From Methanobacterium sp. (GTDB lineage Archaea > Methanobacteriota > Methanobacteria > Methanobacteriales > Methanobacteriaceae): 64,000 nucleotides of DNA. The notes beneath the pieces are model-generated. The model was given only the letters and a program-made list of their open reading frames with translations, was not told the origin of the DNA and did not search any database. Shown here piece after piece: positions 40,199 through 50,026 of this stretch. The position numbers and the translations under genes were made by a program. Each line of letters starts with the position of its first letter. Within the stretch, counting starts at the first letter, position 1. Where the stretch lies: contig NZ_JACRGA010000023.1 of assembly GCF_016217785.1 (NCBI RefSeq), positions 66,103 through 130,102 on the forward strand. The letters are read 5' to 3'.

Positions 40199-40262
40199 CT
40201 TCAATATCTATTCTAAAGACTCTGAATAGATTCTACAATGAAACTTAGATAAGTCAATGGTT
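40199..40262 (-). repeat. TIR-gene 3'-end remnant (copy 3)
   Basis: The sequence TTCTAAAGACTCTGAATAGA with the following TTCTACAATG and ATAAGTCAATGGTTTAC matches the remnants at 36776 and 37970. It lies just downstream (minus strand) of the adhesin 4 hairpin, as the copy at 36776 lies downstream of the orphan-anchor hairpin. Confidence 0.6.
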
Positions 40263-40294
40263 TACTAATTTGAATTTAAAATAAAAAAGTGGGT

Positions 40295-40316
40295 AAAAGG
40301 GAGAATGATCCCTTTT
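40295..40316 (-). terminator. Adhesin-type 3' hairpin (adhesin 4)
   Basis: AAAAGGGA-GAATGA-TCCCTTTT forms an 8-bp stem right after the adhesin 4 stop codon, followed on the minus strand by an ACTTTTTTATTTT run. Confidence 0.65.
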
Positions 40317-40317
40317 A

Positions 40318-42828
40318 TTATTTTTTCCGGGTTGCCATTAATCCACTTAGTACACTGAGTATTGCCAAGACTAATGGTGCCAGTGGTGCTCCAGTTGTTT
40401 GCATTCCCACTGAGTTACTTGAGGTTGTAGTGGTTGCTGCGTTTACTTGTGGTATTGTATTTAAACTGAAGGAACTAACACCTAGGCTGTTTAAATTGAA
40501 GGTGTCTGATGTTATGGATGCGCTAAATAGGAAACTTCCTGCCCATCTGGTCCAGCCTGAAACATACAGATCTGGGTCGCCTACTGTTACATTGGTCATG
40601 GTCCAGATGATGTTGTTTCCCACGATAGTCCAGGTTCCATCTCCTTCGATTTTGGATATGACAAATCCGTCTGGTATTGGAATAGTAATAGTTACGTTTA
40701 GTGCATCGTCTGGTCCTTTGTTTCCCAGTTTGTATCTTAGGGTGAATGTTTCACCTACTGTGGGATTGTTGTTGTTACTGGTTATCTGGATGTAAAGGTC
40801 TGATTTAGGTACGTAGATGGTACAGTTGGTTGTTGAATTATTTGGATATTCGGTGTGGGTTTCATTTACCACGTTGGTGACATTTGTCCCAGCAAAACTG
40901 GTTGAATTTACCAGTGCAGTGAGATAATAAGTCACATTCGCACCATTTAACACAACAGCGGATGGCCAGGTAACAGTACGGGTTACAGGATCCCATACAC
41001 CTCCATCAGTGCAGCTGACAAAGTCTAAACCAACTGGCAGAGTATCAATGACAACCATATTATTGGCAGTGTCTGGTCCATTATTGGTGGTTACAATAGT
41101 AAAAATTACTGTCTCACCTACATTAGGTCGATTGATGTTAGCAGTTTTGGTGATGGTGGCAGCTGCATATTGCTTCACCTCTAGATCGGCGGATGCGGTG
41201 TCAAATCCTTCATCATCAATAGGTTCCTGTTCTGTTGTGCTGACAGTGCTGGTTATAATGGTGTTACTTGCATTAACTGTTGCTCCAAAAACACACAAGC
41301 ACACATCACCCATATCCAAAGGTCCTGCGTAAGTTGGATACATGTTAAATGATCCTTGAGCTAAGTATGATTCTTGATTCCAGTTGATTCCGTCAAAAGT
41401 ATGCCAAACATCACCGGTACCAATCAATTCGCTGGGCCAGTCTTCACGTAATACCAGATATGTGACAGGGTTAGGGCCCATGTTGGTCGCTTTAAACACT
41501 ACGATTACATGGTCAAGATAGTTTACTGGGCCTGTGATGGGTACAATGTTGTGGTTGTTGTTTATGAATTCATCATAATCAGCGTAGAAAGTATCCAGAT
41601 CAACATGAGCAGCCAGGATTGATATGCTGGCAGTGACGTTTTGGTCATCAAGGGTTCCATTAACATCCTGAACACCAACATTGGATGCAGTGAATAGTAT
41701 GGATGCTAATCCTCCAAGAATATTTACTGTAAATGGTGCTGTTAAAGTTCCGAATGGTCCTTTAGTTAAACTGAAAGTAACTGGAATACCATCAGGAATA
41801 TGGCCCAGAGATGGGTCAAATTCAGTATAGGTAGTTCCATCAGAGCTGTAGTTGTTGAAACTAACTGTAATTAAACTGGTCTGAGTGTTATTGATAATGG
41901 TTGGTGTGGCATTAATAGTCATGTAGAGCCATGGATCAGACCACACTGAAGCACCAGGATCAGCAAGTATGAGTTTAGGGATAGTTGATGGATCGGTATT
42001 GGAACCCCACCAGTTTAGTGTAGCATTCACAGAACTAGACTGACAGTAAATAGCATTACCACCCGCAGTTGCGGTATTATTGTAGAACCTGTTGTAATGA
42101 GCTGAAAGTGTATTATCCTGACTTGCGATAGCTCCGCCACGATCAGTTGCACTGTTATCTGTAAAAGTACAGCCAGTCACAGTAAAAATGCCTCCAGAGT
42201 TGACGATAGCGCCCCCTATAGTTGCTTTGTTATTAGAGAATATACAATCAGTCACAATACAAATACCTCCTCCAGATCCAATAGCACCACAATTTTTATA
42301 TGCTTTATTGCCAGTGAAAGTACAGCCAGTCACCGTACAACTACCCACATTGTAGATAGTACAATAATCTGCTGTGTTATTGGTGAAGTTACAGTCAGTC
42401 ACTGTTAGGTTACCCCTATTAAAGATAGCACTACCATAATCTCTGTATCCGTTGACTATTGTTAGGTTCATAACGAAGACACTCACATCATTGGGAATTT
42501 GGAATATCCAGTTGGTGTTTGTTCCGTTGATTATGGTTCCTGTTTGACTTTGCCCAGTGATGGTCATGTTCTTGTTGATTGTTATGTTGGTGTTGTTTAC
42601 TCCACTGTATTGTCCGTCCGCGATGTTTATTACTCCATTTGGATCTAAATTGTCTACTCCTTTTTGTATGGTGAGATAAGGATTATCTGCAGTACCAGTT
42701 CCTGAAGTATCGTTTCCTGTAGTGTTTACATAGATTTCGTTAGTTGCAGAAACAGTACACACGCAGAAGACTATTACTAAGCTTATAAGCAGTAATGGAA
42801 TGAAATTTTTTATCCTTTGTATTCTTAT
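40318..42828 (-). CDS. Surface adhesin-like protein 4 (beta-helix plus DUF11), probable ATA start
   Basis: About 836 residues, exported. The frame opens at ATG 42861, and a second ATG lies at 42849. But the consensus GGAGGTGA (42833-42840) points to ATA at 42828, four bases away, giving R-I-Q-R-I-K-N then a hydrophobic signal core ending V-S-A-T. The same leader word CATAAAGGAGGTGAAAA occurs in adhesin 3, where no upstream ATG exists. A short Pmp-like beta-helix (about 40-260, with G-G-A-I motifs) is followed by Ig-like and two DUF11-type domains (about 560-790). The anchor is M-Q-T-T-G-A-P-L-A-P, helix, A-T-R-K-K. Confidence 0.85.
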   Translation of the reverse strand: MRIQRIKNFIPLLLISLVIVFCVCTVSATNEIYVNTTGNDTSGTGTADNPYLTIQKGVDNLDPNGVINIADGQYSGVNNTNITINKNMTITGQSQTGTIINGTNTNWIFQIPNDVSVFVMNLTIVNGYRDYGSAIFNRGNLTVTDCNFTNNTADYCTIYNVGSCTVTGCTFTGNKAYKNCGAIGSGGGICIVTDCIFSNNKATIGGAIVNSGGIFTVTGCTFTDNSATDRGGAIASQDNTLSAHYNRFYNNTATAGGNAIYCQSSSVNATLNWWGSNTDPSTIPKLILADPGASVWSDPWLYMTINATPTIINNTQTSLITVSFNNYSSDGTTYTEFDPSLGHIPDGIPVTFSLTKGPFGTLTAPFTVNILGGLASILFTASNVGVQDVNGTLDDQNVTASISILAAHVDLDTFYADYDEFINNNHNIVPITGPVNYLDHVIVVFKATNMGPNPVTYLVLREDWPSELIGTGDVWHTFDGINWNQESYLAQGSFNMYPTYAGPLDMGDVCLCVFGATVNASNTIITSTVSTTEQEPIDDEGFDTASADLEVKQYAAATITKTANINRPNVGETVIFTIVTTNNGPDTANNMVVIDTLPVGLDFVSCTDGGVWDPVTRTVTWPSAVVLNGANVTYYLTALVNSTSFAGTNVTNVVNETHTEYPNNSTTNCTIYVPKSDLYIQITSNNNNPTVGETFTLRYKLGNKGPDDALNVTITIPIPDGFVISKIEGDGTWTIVGNNIIWTMTNVTVGDPDLYVSGWTRWAGSFLFSASITSDTFNLNSLGVSSFSLNTIPQVNAATTTTSSNSVGMQTTGAPLAPLVLAILSVLSGLMATRKK

Positions 42829-43028
42829 TTTTTCACCTCCTTTATGCATGATTAATGTCATTAATACTATTAATTGAAATATTGTTTACATGTTAGTATA
42901 TAATAAGTATGCACATTCATTGTCAAATAGAAAAATGTAAGTATTTAATTTAAATTTTTAAATATAATTTTAAATCAAAAATAGGGAATTATAATTATCA
43001 AATAGTAAAAAAACATACAAAAAAGGTT
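42829..43028 (-). promoter_or_regulatory. Adhesin 4 leader with shared promoter motif
   Basis: Positions 42896-42945 (minus strand: TTAAATACTTACATTTTTC, then GAATGTGCATACTTATT) match the upstream motif of adhesins 2 and 3. GTGCAT lies about 80 bases before the start codon, so a 5' UTR of 70-85 bases is inferred for all three. Confidence 0.5.
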
Positions 43029-43424
43029 TTATTCATCTTCTAAAGACTCCTGAATCCTCTCTACAATACACACCCTATTCCATCCCACCACACCTTCAGC
43101 AATTTTCTCCAAGTCCCCAGGTACTTCTTCCATACCATAGGGACGAATTAGAATTATGGGTTTTTTTAACTCTTGAGCAATATCAACCTGTTCCTGTATT
43201 AGATCATGGTGACGTGAGTAAAGTCCGGTGAGTATAACCACCGCGTCTGCTGGTTCAATTTGTTCCTTTAATTGGTCAGGAGTGTTTTCACCAGGCACAC
43301 CATGGTCTTCCCATTCAAAGTCCGGAGCTTCGATTAATCTCCGGATAAAGGTAAGATACTCCTCATCTCCCTCTCCATTATGGCTGATAAATAAGTTATA
43401 AACTCTTAAATCTTCTTCAAACAT
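43029..43424 (-). CDS. MTH538-type TIR-domain protein (ThsB-like)
   Basis: A 131-residue TIR-like protein of the MTH538/DUF1863 group. It begins with the strand-loop Y-N-L-F-I-S-H-N-G-E, continues with D-A-V-V-I-L-T-G-L-Y-S-R-H (strand D) and K-K-P-I-I-L-I-R-P-Y-G. Relatives include the ThsB sensor/cyclase of Thoeris anti-phage systems. No ThsA (NAD-binding effector) gene lies nearby, so defence is only a hypothesis. GGGGGAT precedes the ATG. The last ~15 codons recur as remnants at 36776, 37970 and 40199 inside the adhesin array, so this gene was once part of a duplicated adhesin-TIR unit. Confidence 0.85.
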   Translation of the reverse strand: MFEEDLRVYNLFISHNGEGDEEYLTFIRRLIEAPDFEWEDHGVPGENTPDQLKEQIEPADAVVILTGLYSRHHDLIQEQVDIAQELKKPIILIRPYGMEEVPGDLEKIAEGVVGWNRVCIVERIQESLEDE

Positions 43425-43634
43425 AATTATCCCCCAATTGTTATGTAATTGGTTTAAAATATGGTTATAAATCCATTTAATTTTAATGAATTAGTTTAAT
43501 TTTATTGAATGTAGTTTTATTGAAATAGTTTTAATAAAATTTGGATGGTAAGTATTTTTCTATTTATAGTATCAGACATAAATATAATAGATAATCAGTC
43601 ACTGATAATTATTAAAATCTATTCGGGGGGTTTA

Positions 43635-44540
43635 ATGAAAAAGAGGCCATCATTACGTCCTAGGAAAAAATCCAGATCGAATAGTCGAAAAATTCTGATG
43701 GTCAATAAGAAATTATTGGGGATAGGGGCACTGGTCGTCTTATTTTTATGTGGCTTTATTATAACCAACTATTCTCCCTCTCAAACCACATTACTTGTCA
43801 ATGGATCAGAAATTAAGAGTTCTTCTAATTATAAAATAATGGTTATAGATAACTCTACCGGGGGAGATGTGTCCAATAATACTGTACTGATGAAGAACAT
43901 CAACAAAACCCCAATAATAGGTGAGTTGATGGAAGCAGCTAAAAAAGGCACTCCCTTGATTATATTTGGTGATGGTAGCCAACCCAGAGTTATGCTGGTT
44001 GCAGGGGTTCACGGGGCAGAATTACCCTCTCAGATCGCTTTAACCAATCTTATCAACCACCTTAATGGAAAACAGATAAACGGAACTGTGTACATCATCC
44101 CTTTTGCTATTCCAAACAACACTGCAACCTGCACCCGCCTAAACAACGGGATAGATCCGGATCGAGAGGCTAATAATCCCGGAACTCCCTTAAATAGTAT
44201 TATCAACGCTTCTGTGAATAGTAATGTTACCATGCTGGTTGATTTTCATTCTGCTCAACCCAATGATATTCCTGGTAAAAATTGCATTATTTACGATCCT
44301 AAAAATCCTAAAAGTCTGGAATTAGCCCGTTATATTAGTAATAGAAGTGGATCTCCATTAGTGGATGTTGGACCCTACCCTGGTGTTCTTTCCACAGTAA
44401 GCAACCGTAATGGAATCACATCGGTGGTGTGTGAAGTTTTATCGTCCCATAACAGTACGAATCCTGGAAGTGTTGAACTTTCATACCAGTATATGTTGAC
44501 TTTTTTAGAGTATTCCGGTATTTACAATAACACTGACTGA
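43635..44540 (+). CDS. Membrane-anchored M14/AstE-like zinc hydrolase
   Basis: A 301-residue protein. A very basic N-terminus (K-K-R-P-S-L-R-P-R-K-K-S-R) precedes one membrane helix (about 25-45), so the domain is extracytoplasmic. Zinc-site motifs are A-G-V-H-G-A-E (HxxE, about residue 123) and L-V-D-F-H-S-A-Q (about 205), typical of carboxypeptidase-like M14 or succinylglutamate desuccinylase folds. Many N-x-T/S glycosylation sequons are present. Pseudomurein or surface-protein trimming is a plausible role but unproven. The frame opens at 43545; GGGGGG places the start at ATG 43635. Confidence 0.78.
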   Translation: MKKRPSLRPRKKSRSNSRKILMVNKKLLGIGALVVLFLCGFIITNYSPSQTTLLVNGSEIKSSSNYKIMVIDNSTGGDVSNNTVLMKNINKTPIIGELMEAAKKGTPLIIFGDGSQPRVMLVAGVHGAELPSQIALTNLINHLNGKQINGTVYIIPFAIPNNTATCTRLNNGIDPDREANNPGTPLNSIINASVNSNVTMLVDFHSAQPNDIPGKNCIIYDPKNPKSLELARYISNRSGSPLVDVGPYPGVLSTVSNRNGITSVVCEVLSSHNSTNPGSVELSYQYMLTFLEYSGIYNNTD

Positions 44541-44691
44541 GAGATCCGGAATAGTTTAAAATTAAATTAAAAGCCCATGAAATTGATAATTAATTATTTA
44601 GTTTATTGATAAAAATTAATTAATTTAATAAAAAATAATCAATCTAATTAAAAGAATTTATATTAAAGAATCTAATTAAAAAAATAGAACT

Positions 44692-44907
44692 TTAATCTGC
44701 TTTTAACTCAGCAGTTAATTGTTTCTTTTTATCTTCATCATGAAGCCATGTTTTAACTTCCTTCCAGACAACATTGCATTTATCATCGGCTTTCATCCCC
44801 ACCACATTCCGAATGGCAAGGTCCACTTCTTTCCGTTCCTTCTTGTCTTCTGGATGTAAATCTGCTTCGTTTAGGACATCTTTCATGTGCCTTAGGTAAC
44901 AGCTCAT
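44692..44907 (-). CDS. Conserved small methanogen protein
   Basis: A 71-residue charged protein starting M-S-C-Y-L-R-H-M-K-D-V-L-N-E-A. This N-terminus, with D-x-A-I-R-N-V-V-G and V-V-W-K-E-V-K, resembles a small uncharacterised family found across methanogenic archaea. Two conserved Cys (C3, and C43 in D-K-C-N) could bind metal. GGAG lies nine bases before ATG. Function unknown. Confidence 0.75.
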   Translation of the reverse strand: MSCYLRHMKDVLNEADLHPEDKKERKEVDLAIRNVVGMKADDKCNVVWKEVKTWLHDEDKKKQLTAELKAD

Positions 44908-45207
44908 ATAACATTACTCCTTTGGCGTGTATTATTCGGCCATAGTGCTTCAATTAACTTAAGCCATAACTCTAAACTATAATATAGATGATACTCTTAA
45001 TAGTTTTAATTGAAAGAAATAATAAATCTCCCAATGGAAATGAGTAAATAATGATTAGTGTCAAATATTAATTATAAGCTTCATTGTTATCATCTATTAA
45101 TGTTAAATTTGTTTATAGTGGTTTCGGGTAGTAAAAATCATTAATCATTACAATATTTTTCATACGTTAACTTAGAAGTAGTTATAAACAGGATTAGATA
45201 GGTATTA
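44908..45207. other. Divergent AT-rich intergenic region
   Basis: About 300 bases between divergent genes. Only AT-rich promoter-like sequence is seen; no gene, RNA or repeat is supported. Confidence 0.45.
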
Positions 45208-46062
45208 ATGGGTGAAAATGGTAAAATGAAAGACAATTTCAAAGTAGCACTGTGCCAGATGAAAGTAGTGGAGGATAAGGGTGAGAACATTGCCCGTGCA
45301 CTGGCCATGATCAGTGAAGCTGCCTCACAATCGGATCTGGTGATATTACCTGAAATGTGGAATTGTCCCTATCAAACCTCCCTTTTCCCAGAGTATGCGG
45401 AGGAAATGGAGGACAGTATCACATTAGATGCTGTTTCTGAAGCTGCAAAACAGGGCAGTGTTTATATTGTGGCTGGTTCCATCCCTGAAAAACATAACGG
45501 GAAGGTCTACAATTCCAGCTTCATCTTCAACCCTCCTGGTGAGATTATAGGAGTCCACCGTAAAGTTCACCTTTTTGACATTGATGTGCCTGGGGAAATT
45601 AGTTTCAAGGAATCAACAACCCTCACTGCCGGTAACCAGATCACAGTAGTGGACACACCCCTATGTAAAATAGGGATCTGTATCTGTTATGATATACGAT
45701 TCAGCGAATTATTACGCCTGATGGCACTGGAAGGGGCTCAGCTGATAGTTGTACCTGGAGCTTTCAACCTCACCACCGGACCTGCCCACTGGAAACCATT
45801 AATCCGGGTTAGGGCTGTGGATAACCAGGTTTTCATGGCTGCTGCCTCACCAGCCAGGGATCCTGATGCTACATATGTGGCTTATGGTCATTCTATGGTT
45901 TGCGATCCATGGGGAACAGTTTTAAAAGAGGCGGGAACAGATGAGGAAATAATATACATTCCCATTGACTTAAAAATGATCCCAAAAATTCGGCAGGAGC
46001 TTCCCCTCCTTAAAAACCGACGAACTGACCTATACCAATTAAAGAAAAAAAAGATTGATTGA
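45208..46062 (+). CDS. Carbon-nitrogen hydrolase (nitrilase superfamily, omega-amidase-like)
   Basis: A 284-residue amidohydrolase. The catalytic triad is visible as L-P-E-M-W (Glu, about 50), H-R-K-V-H-L-F-D (Lys, about 117) and I-G-I-C-I-C-Y-D-I-R-F (Cys nucleophile, about 158). The pattern and length fit the Nit2/omega-amidase branch, which hydrolyses alpha-ketoglutaramate or similar short amides. An ATG at 45226 is an alternative start. The gene stands alone. Confidence 0.9.
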   Translation: MGENGKMKDNFKVALCQMKVVEDKGENIARALAMISEAASQSDLVILPEMWNCPYQTSLFPEYAEEMEDSITLDAVSEAAKQGSVYIVAGSIPEKHNGKVYNSSFIFNPPGEIIGVHRKVHLFDIDVPGEISFKESTTLTAGNQITVVDTPLCKIGICICYDIRFSELLRLMALEGAQLIVVPGAFNLTTGPAHWKPLIRVRAVDNQVFMAAASPARDPDATYVAYGHSMVCDPWGTVLKEAGTDEEIIYIPIDLKMIPKIRQELPLLKNRRTDLYQLKKKKID

Positions 46063-46136
46063 ATAATTTTAGCAAAAAATAGGATCATTATGGAATATAT
46101 ATTGGCATGGACCAGCGAAAAATAAAAAAGTTTGTT

Positions 46137-46230
46137 TAAACTAGGACATTTTAACTTAAGGGACATCTTAACTAAAGAGCATCTTAAACTAAGGGCCAGC
46201 TTAACTAAAGGGCAGAGTTTCTAACTAAAA
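46137..46230. repeat. Degenerate 16-19 bp tandem repeats
   Basis: About five head-to-tail imperfect copies of a unit like AAGGGACATCTTAACT lie between the amidohydrolase and the HEAT-repeat gene. No coding frame. Confidence 0.55.
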
Positions 46231-46265
46231 TTCTATTTAAATAAAAAAAAACTATGATCCAGAAT

Positions 46266-46844
<579 letters not shown>

Positions 46845-46998
46845 GTTTATTCCTCCAAGCTTCTCAAGAAACATTTTTTATTTTCCTGTATATTAAACTA
46901 ACTGGAAAAATAAGACTTGAAATAGGGTTAAATTGATGGGGATGATTAAAATTTTTTAAAATGAATTAAATTTAAAAATACATATTCACAAACCATTT

Positions 46999-49725
46999 CT
47001 ACGACAGATATTCATCTTCATTGAAAGTGATGATTATTTGAGTTCCTCCCTCCTGGTGAACCATAATTTCTCCCTCGATTTGTCCGATGAGATTTTTAAC
47101 AAGTTGTAATCCAAGAGTATCAGTTTTCTGAACATCCAAGTCGGGGGGCAGTCCGATCCCATCATCATCCACTATCATAACGTAATTTTCAGCTTCTTTG
47201 AAAAATTCAATGGTTATGGTTCCATATTCTCCATTGGGGAACGCATATTTCATGGAGTTGGTTAAAAGTTCGTTTAATATGAGGCCCAATGGAATGGCGG
47301 TGTTAATATCTAAATTCAGGTCTTCCAGTTCCATTACCAGTTCCACCCGCTCGGGATATCTTAAAAAGGAATTAAAAAGGTCACGGGCTAGGTGACGTAT
47401 GTAATCTCCGAAGTTGATCTTTTTAAAATTATCGGATCGATAGAGTTTTTCATGGATAAGTGCCATGGACTTAGCCCGGGTCTGAATCTGTCGGAATATC
47501 TCCTTGGCCTGTTCATCCTCAATATCTGCAGAGGTGAGATTGAGTAAGCTGGCCATGATCATCAGGTTATTTTTGGTGCGGTGGTGAATTTCCCGGACCA
47601 GCATTTCCTTATCATTTAAAGCTTTTTTTAATTTTTCTTCAGCCCGTTTTCTAAGCAGTGCTTCAACAATGGTAGTGGAAATGCTTCCCAAAGCTTTACT
47701 ATCCGAAAAATCATAGCCCGATTCCTTGTTACCCAATCCAATTAAACCCATGAATTCACCATTCCTTAACAGAGGAGCCAGAAGAATATTCTTAAGGAAG
47801 GGATGATCTCCGGGTAAAAAATCCATATTAAGGATGGAAAGATCATTATATATTATGGGATATTTGGTACTTTTCAGTTGTTCCCAGATATCATTGATCA
47901 TGAAGTTTTTAAGCATGGGATCAAAGTCAAGATCTTCCATCTGAAAGTTTTCAAGTAGTGATTCACTAAAGATTAGGGTGTTGAATTCATCATCTGCATT
48001 TATTTCACATATAAAACCAAATTCACTCTGTGTGATGTCTTCACAAACCGTGAGGCAAGTTTTTCTCAGTTCTTCTTCGGTTTCTGATATGATGGCTTCG
48101 GTTAAAATAGTTCCCATGGATCTGTGGATTTCATTTTGCCTGCTTAAAAGTAGTTCATATTCTTTCCTCTCGGTTATATCCCGGGCCACACCAAGAACCT
48201 TTTCAACACTTCCATCTGGGTTTTTAAGGGGAATGAGGAGGGTGTCCAGCCACATGGAATCCGGGGACATGGTTACCAAGTTCTCGCCCCGCACAGTATT
48301 TCCGATTTCAAACACCCTTTGCAAATATTTACTCTGTAATTCATTGGTTTCTGGAGGGAATAATTCACATCGGGGTTTACCCAGTACCTTATCAGGGTTG
48401 AGTTTCCATTTGCGCGATGCATATTCATTGATGTATTCTAAGTTGTCTTCACGGTTGATGATAAACACAAAATCTTCCACAGCCTCAGCAAGGGTCCTGT
48501 ACCTGTTTTCACTTTCGGTTATTTTTGACAGTGCCTGGTTACGTTCGGTTACATCTAAAATCGATGCTAAAGTTCTTTTTGTTCCAGGTATGAGACAAAT
48601 ATTGGCGAAAATGTCTTTAATGTTTCCATGTTTATCAATGATACGGAATTCATAACTATTCGGAGTAGATATTGAATTACTGGATCTTAACTTCTGATAT
48701 TCCCTCATTTTGGGCTGATATTCAGGTAACACAAAGTCCTGCCATGTTTTTTGACCCATTATCTCGTAGGGCAGGTATCCGAATATTTTTTCTGTTTCAG
48801 AGTTGGCCAGGGATATAGTGTTGTCTTCTTCAATTATAAGGGTGGCAGTTCCATTATGTTCAAAGATGGTTTTATAATAAGCAACTGATTGCCGTAAGGA
48901 TTCTTTAGTCTTTTTAAGGTTGGTCAGATCAGTGAAACTCCACACCCTTCCCATCACCTTATTTCCAATTATCTGTGGCTGTGAATAGCGCTGGTATACA
49001 CGCCCATCCTTAAATTCTATTATGTCCGAGCTGATTTCTCTAGGGTTCTGATACAGTTCTTCTATTTTTGATCTAAACTCGGAAGGATCTTTCAATTCAT
49101 CCATCACATGTTCCAGGAGATCTGCATCATATCTGGGATTAAGTATGGATGGAGGAATACCCCACATTTCCAGAAATTTCTGATTATAACTGGTTATTAT
49201 TCCATGGTTATTAACCACCAGTATTCCATTAGCAACGGATTCCATGGTTGCTTTTTGAAGAGAAAGGGATTCTTGCAGTGAATCTTCCATTAATTTAAGA
49301 TCAGTGATGTCAGTTGCAAAGATGGAGATGGCTATTATCTCATCATCTGATTTAACTGGGGAGATATATACTTTAATATATCGAACTTCATCTTCATTAC
49401 CTAAAAAGAATGATTTAAACGGCTTATTAGTTTTTTTATTGAATATAAAAGCAATAGAATTAGTGTATTTATGAAGCTCTTCTGGAGGTATGATTGCAAG
49501 ATGTGACAGTAGCGTGGGGTTTTTATTATTGATATGGGAAATAAGGTTGGCAACAGAATGATTTACCTCTAAAATTTCACCATCTAACCCTATCAGGAGG
49601 ATGTAATTGGGTGAAATTTCGAATATTTCCTCCTTAAATGCAAGTTCATTTTTTAGCTTAGATATTTCATTTTCTAAAATATTAACCCGGTTTAAATCTT
49701 TCAAACCCGCATTATTTTTTGTCAT
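46999..49725 (-). CDS. PAS/GAF sensor histidine kinase (HisKA_2)
   Basis: A 908-residue soluble kinase. An N-terminal coiled coil precedes four PAS domains (about 30-140, 150-265, 280-400, 405-525). A GAF domain follows (about 535-690), then the HisKA_2 motif E-I-H-H-R-T-K-N-N (about 705) and a HATPase with N-E-L-L-T-N-S and D-D-G-I-G-L. There are no membrane helices. The C-terminal catalytic part closely resembles that of the kinase at 22974. It lies downstream of a response regulator on the same strand (gap 301 bases) and may be its partner. Confidence 0.93.
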   Translation of the reverse strand: MTKNNAGLKDLNRVNILENEISKLKNELAFKEEIFEISPNYILLIGLDGEILEVNHSVANLISHINNKNPTLLSHLAIIPPEELHKYTNSIAFIFNKKTNKPFKSFFLGNEDEVRYIKVYISPVKSDDEIIAISIFATDITDLKLMEDSLQESLSLQKATMESVANGILVVNNHGIITSYNQKFLEMWGIPPSILNPRYDADLLEHVMDELKDPSEFRSKIEELYQNPREISSDIIEFKDGRVYQRYSQPQIIGNKVMGRVWSFTDLTNLKKTKESLRQSVAYYKTIFEHNGTATLIIEEDNTISLANSETEKIFGYLPYEIMGQKTWQDFVLPEYQPKMREYQKLRSSNSISTPNSYEFRIIDKHGNIKDIFANICLIPGTKRTLASILDVTERNQALSKITESENRYRTLAEAVEDFVFIINREDNLEYINEYASRKWKLNPDKVLGKPRCELFPPETNELQSKYLQRVFEIGNTVRGENLVTMSPDSMWLDTLLIPLKNPDGSVEKVLGVARDITERKEYELLLSRQNEIHRSMGTILTEAIISETEEELRKTCLTVCEDITQSEFGFICEINADDEFNTLIFSESLLENFQMEDLDFDPMLKNFMINDIWEQLKSTKYPIIYNDLSILNMDFLPGDHPFLKNILLAPLLRNGEFMGLIGLGNKESGYDFSDSKALGSISTTIVEALLRKRAEEKLKKALNDKEMLVREIHHRTKNNLMIMASLLNLTSADIEDEQAKEIFRQIQTRAKSMALIHEKLYRSDNFKKINFGDYIRHLARDLFNSFLRYPERVELVMELEDLNLDINTAIPLGLILNELLTNSMKYAFPNGEYGTITIEFFKEAENYVMIVDDDGIGLPPDLDVQKTDTLGLQLVKNLIGQIEGEIMVHQEGGTQIIITFNEDEYLS

Positions 49726-50026
49726 TAATTATCCCCTTTAGACTTGTATTGTGCTACTGGGATACTTGCCAATAATGTTTCCAAATTTTTTTTATCAATA
49801 CCGCCATCGTTTCATTTAAATATGTTAATGCATTGTCTCACAACACCATATATTTAATTACATATTCATGTGAGGTGTGTCACATGAAACCGGTAATTTT
49901 GTGAATATAAGAAAATATCTAATTTGCAGATATAAGAAATATATGATTTGTAGATATAAGAAATATCTGAAAATCATTTTTTTAAATAAATATTACAATT
50001 TCAAAAAATTTAGAATAATAAAAGAT
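49726..50026. repeat. Intergenic region with ~24-bp triplicated unit
   Basis: Between the kinase and response-regulator genes, positions 49902-49975 carry three tandem imperfect copies of a ~24-base unit containing AGATATAAGAAATATMTGA. A plus-strand frame across it reads I-C-R-Y-K-K-Y repeatedly but is only the repeat translated. The remainder is AT-rich promoter sequence for the kinase gene. Confidence 0.55.

Noticed and set aside
32748..43424. The adhesin/TIR array as an integrated virus or conjugative element
   Set aside because: No integrase, capsid, portal, relaxase or attachment-site pair is visible; tandem duplication and recombination explain the structure better.
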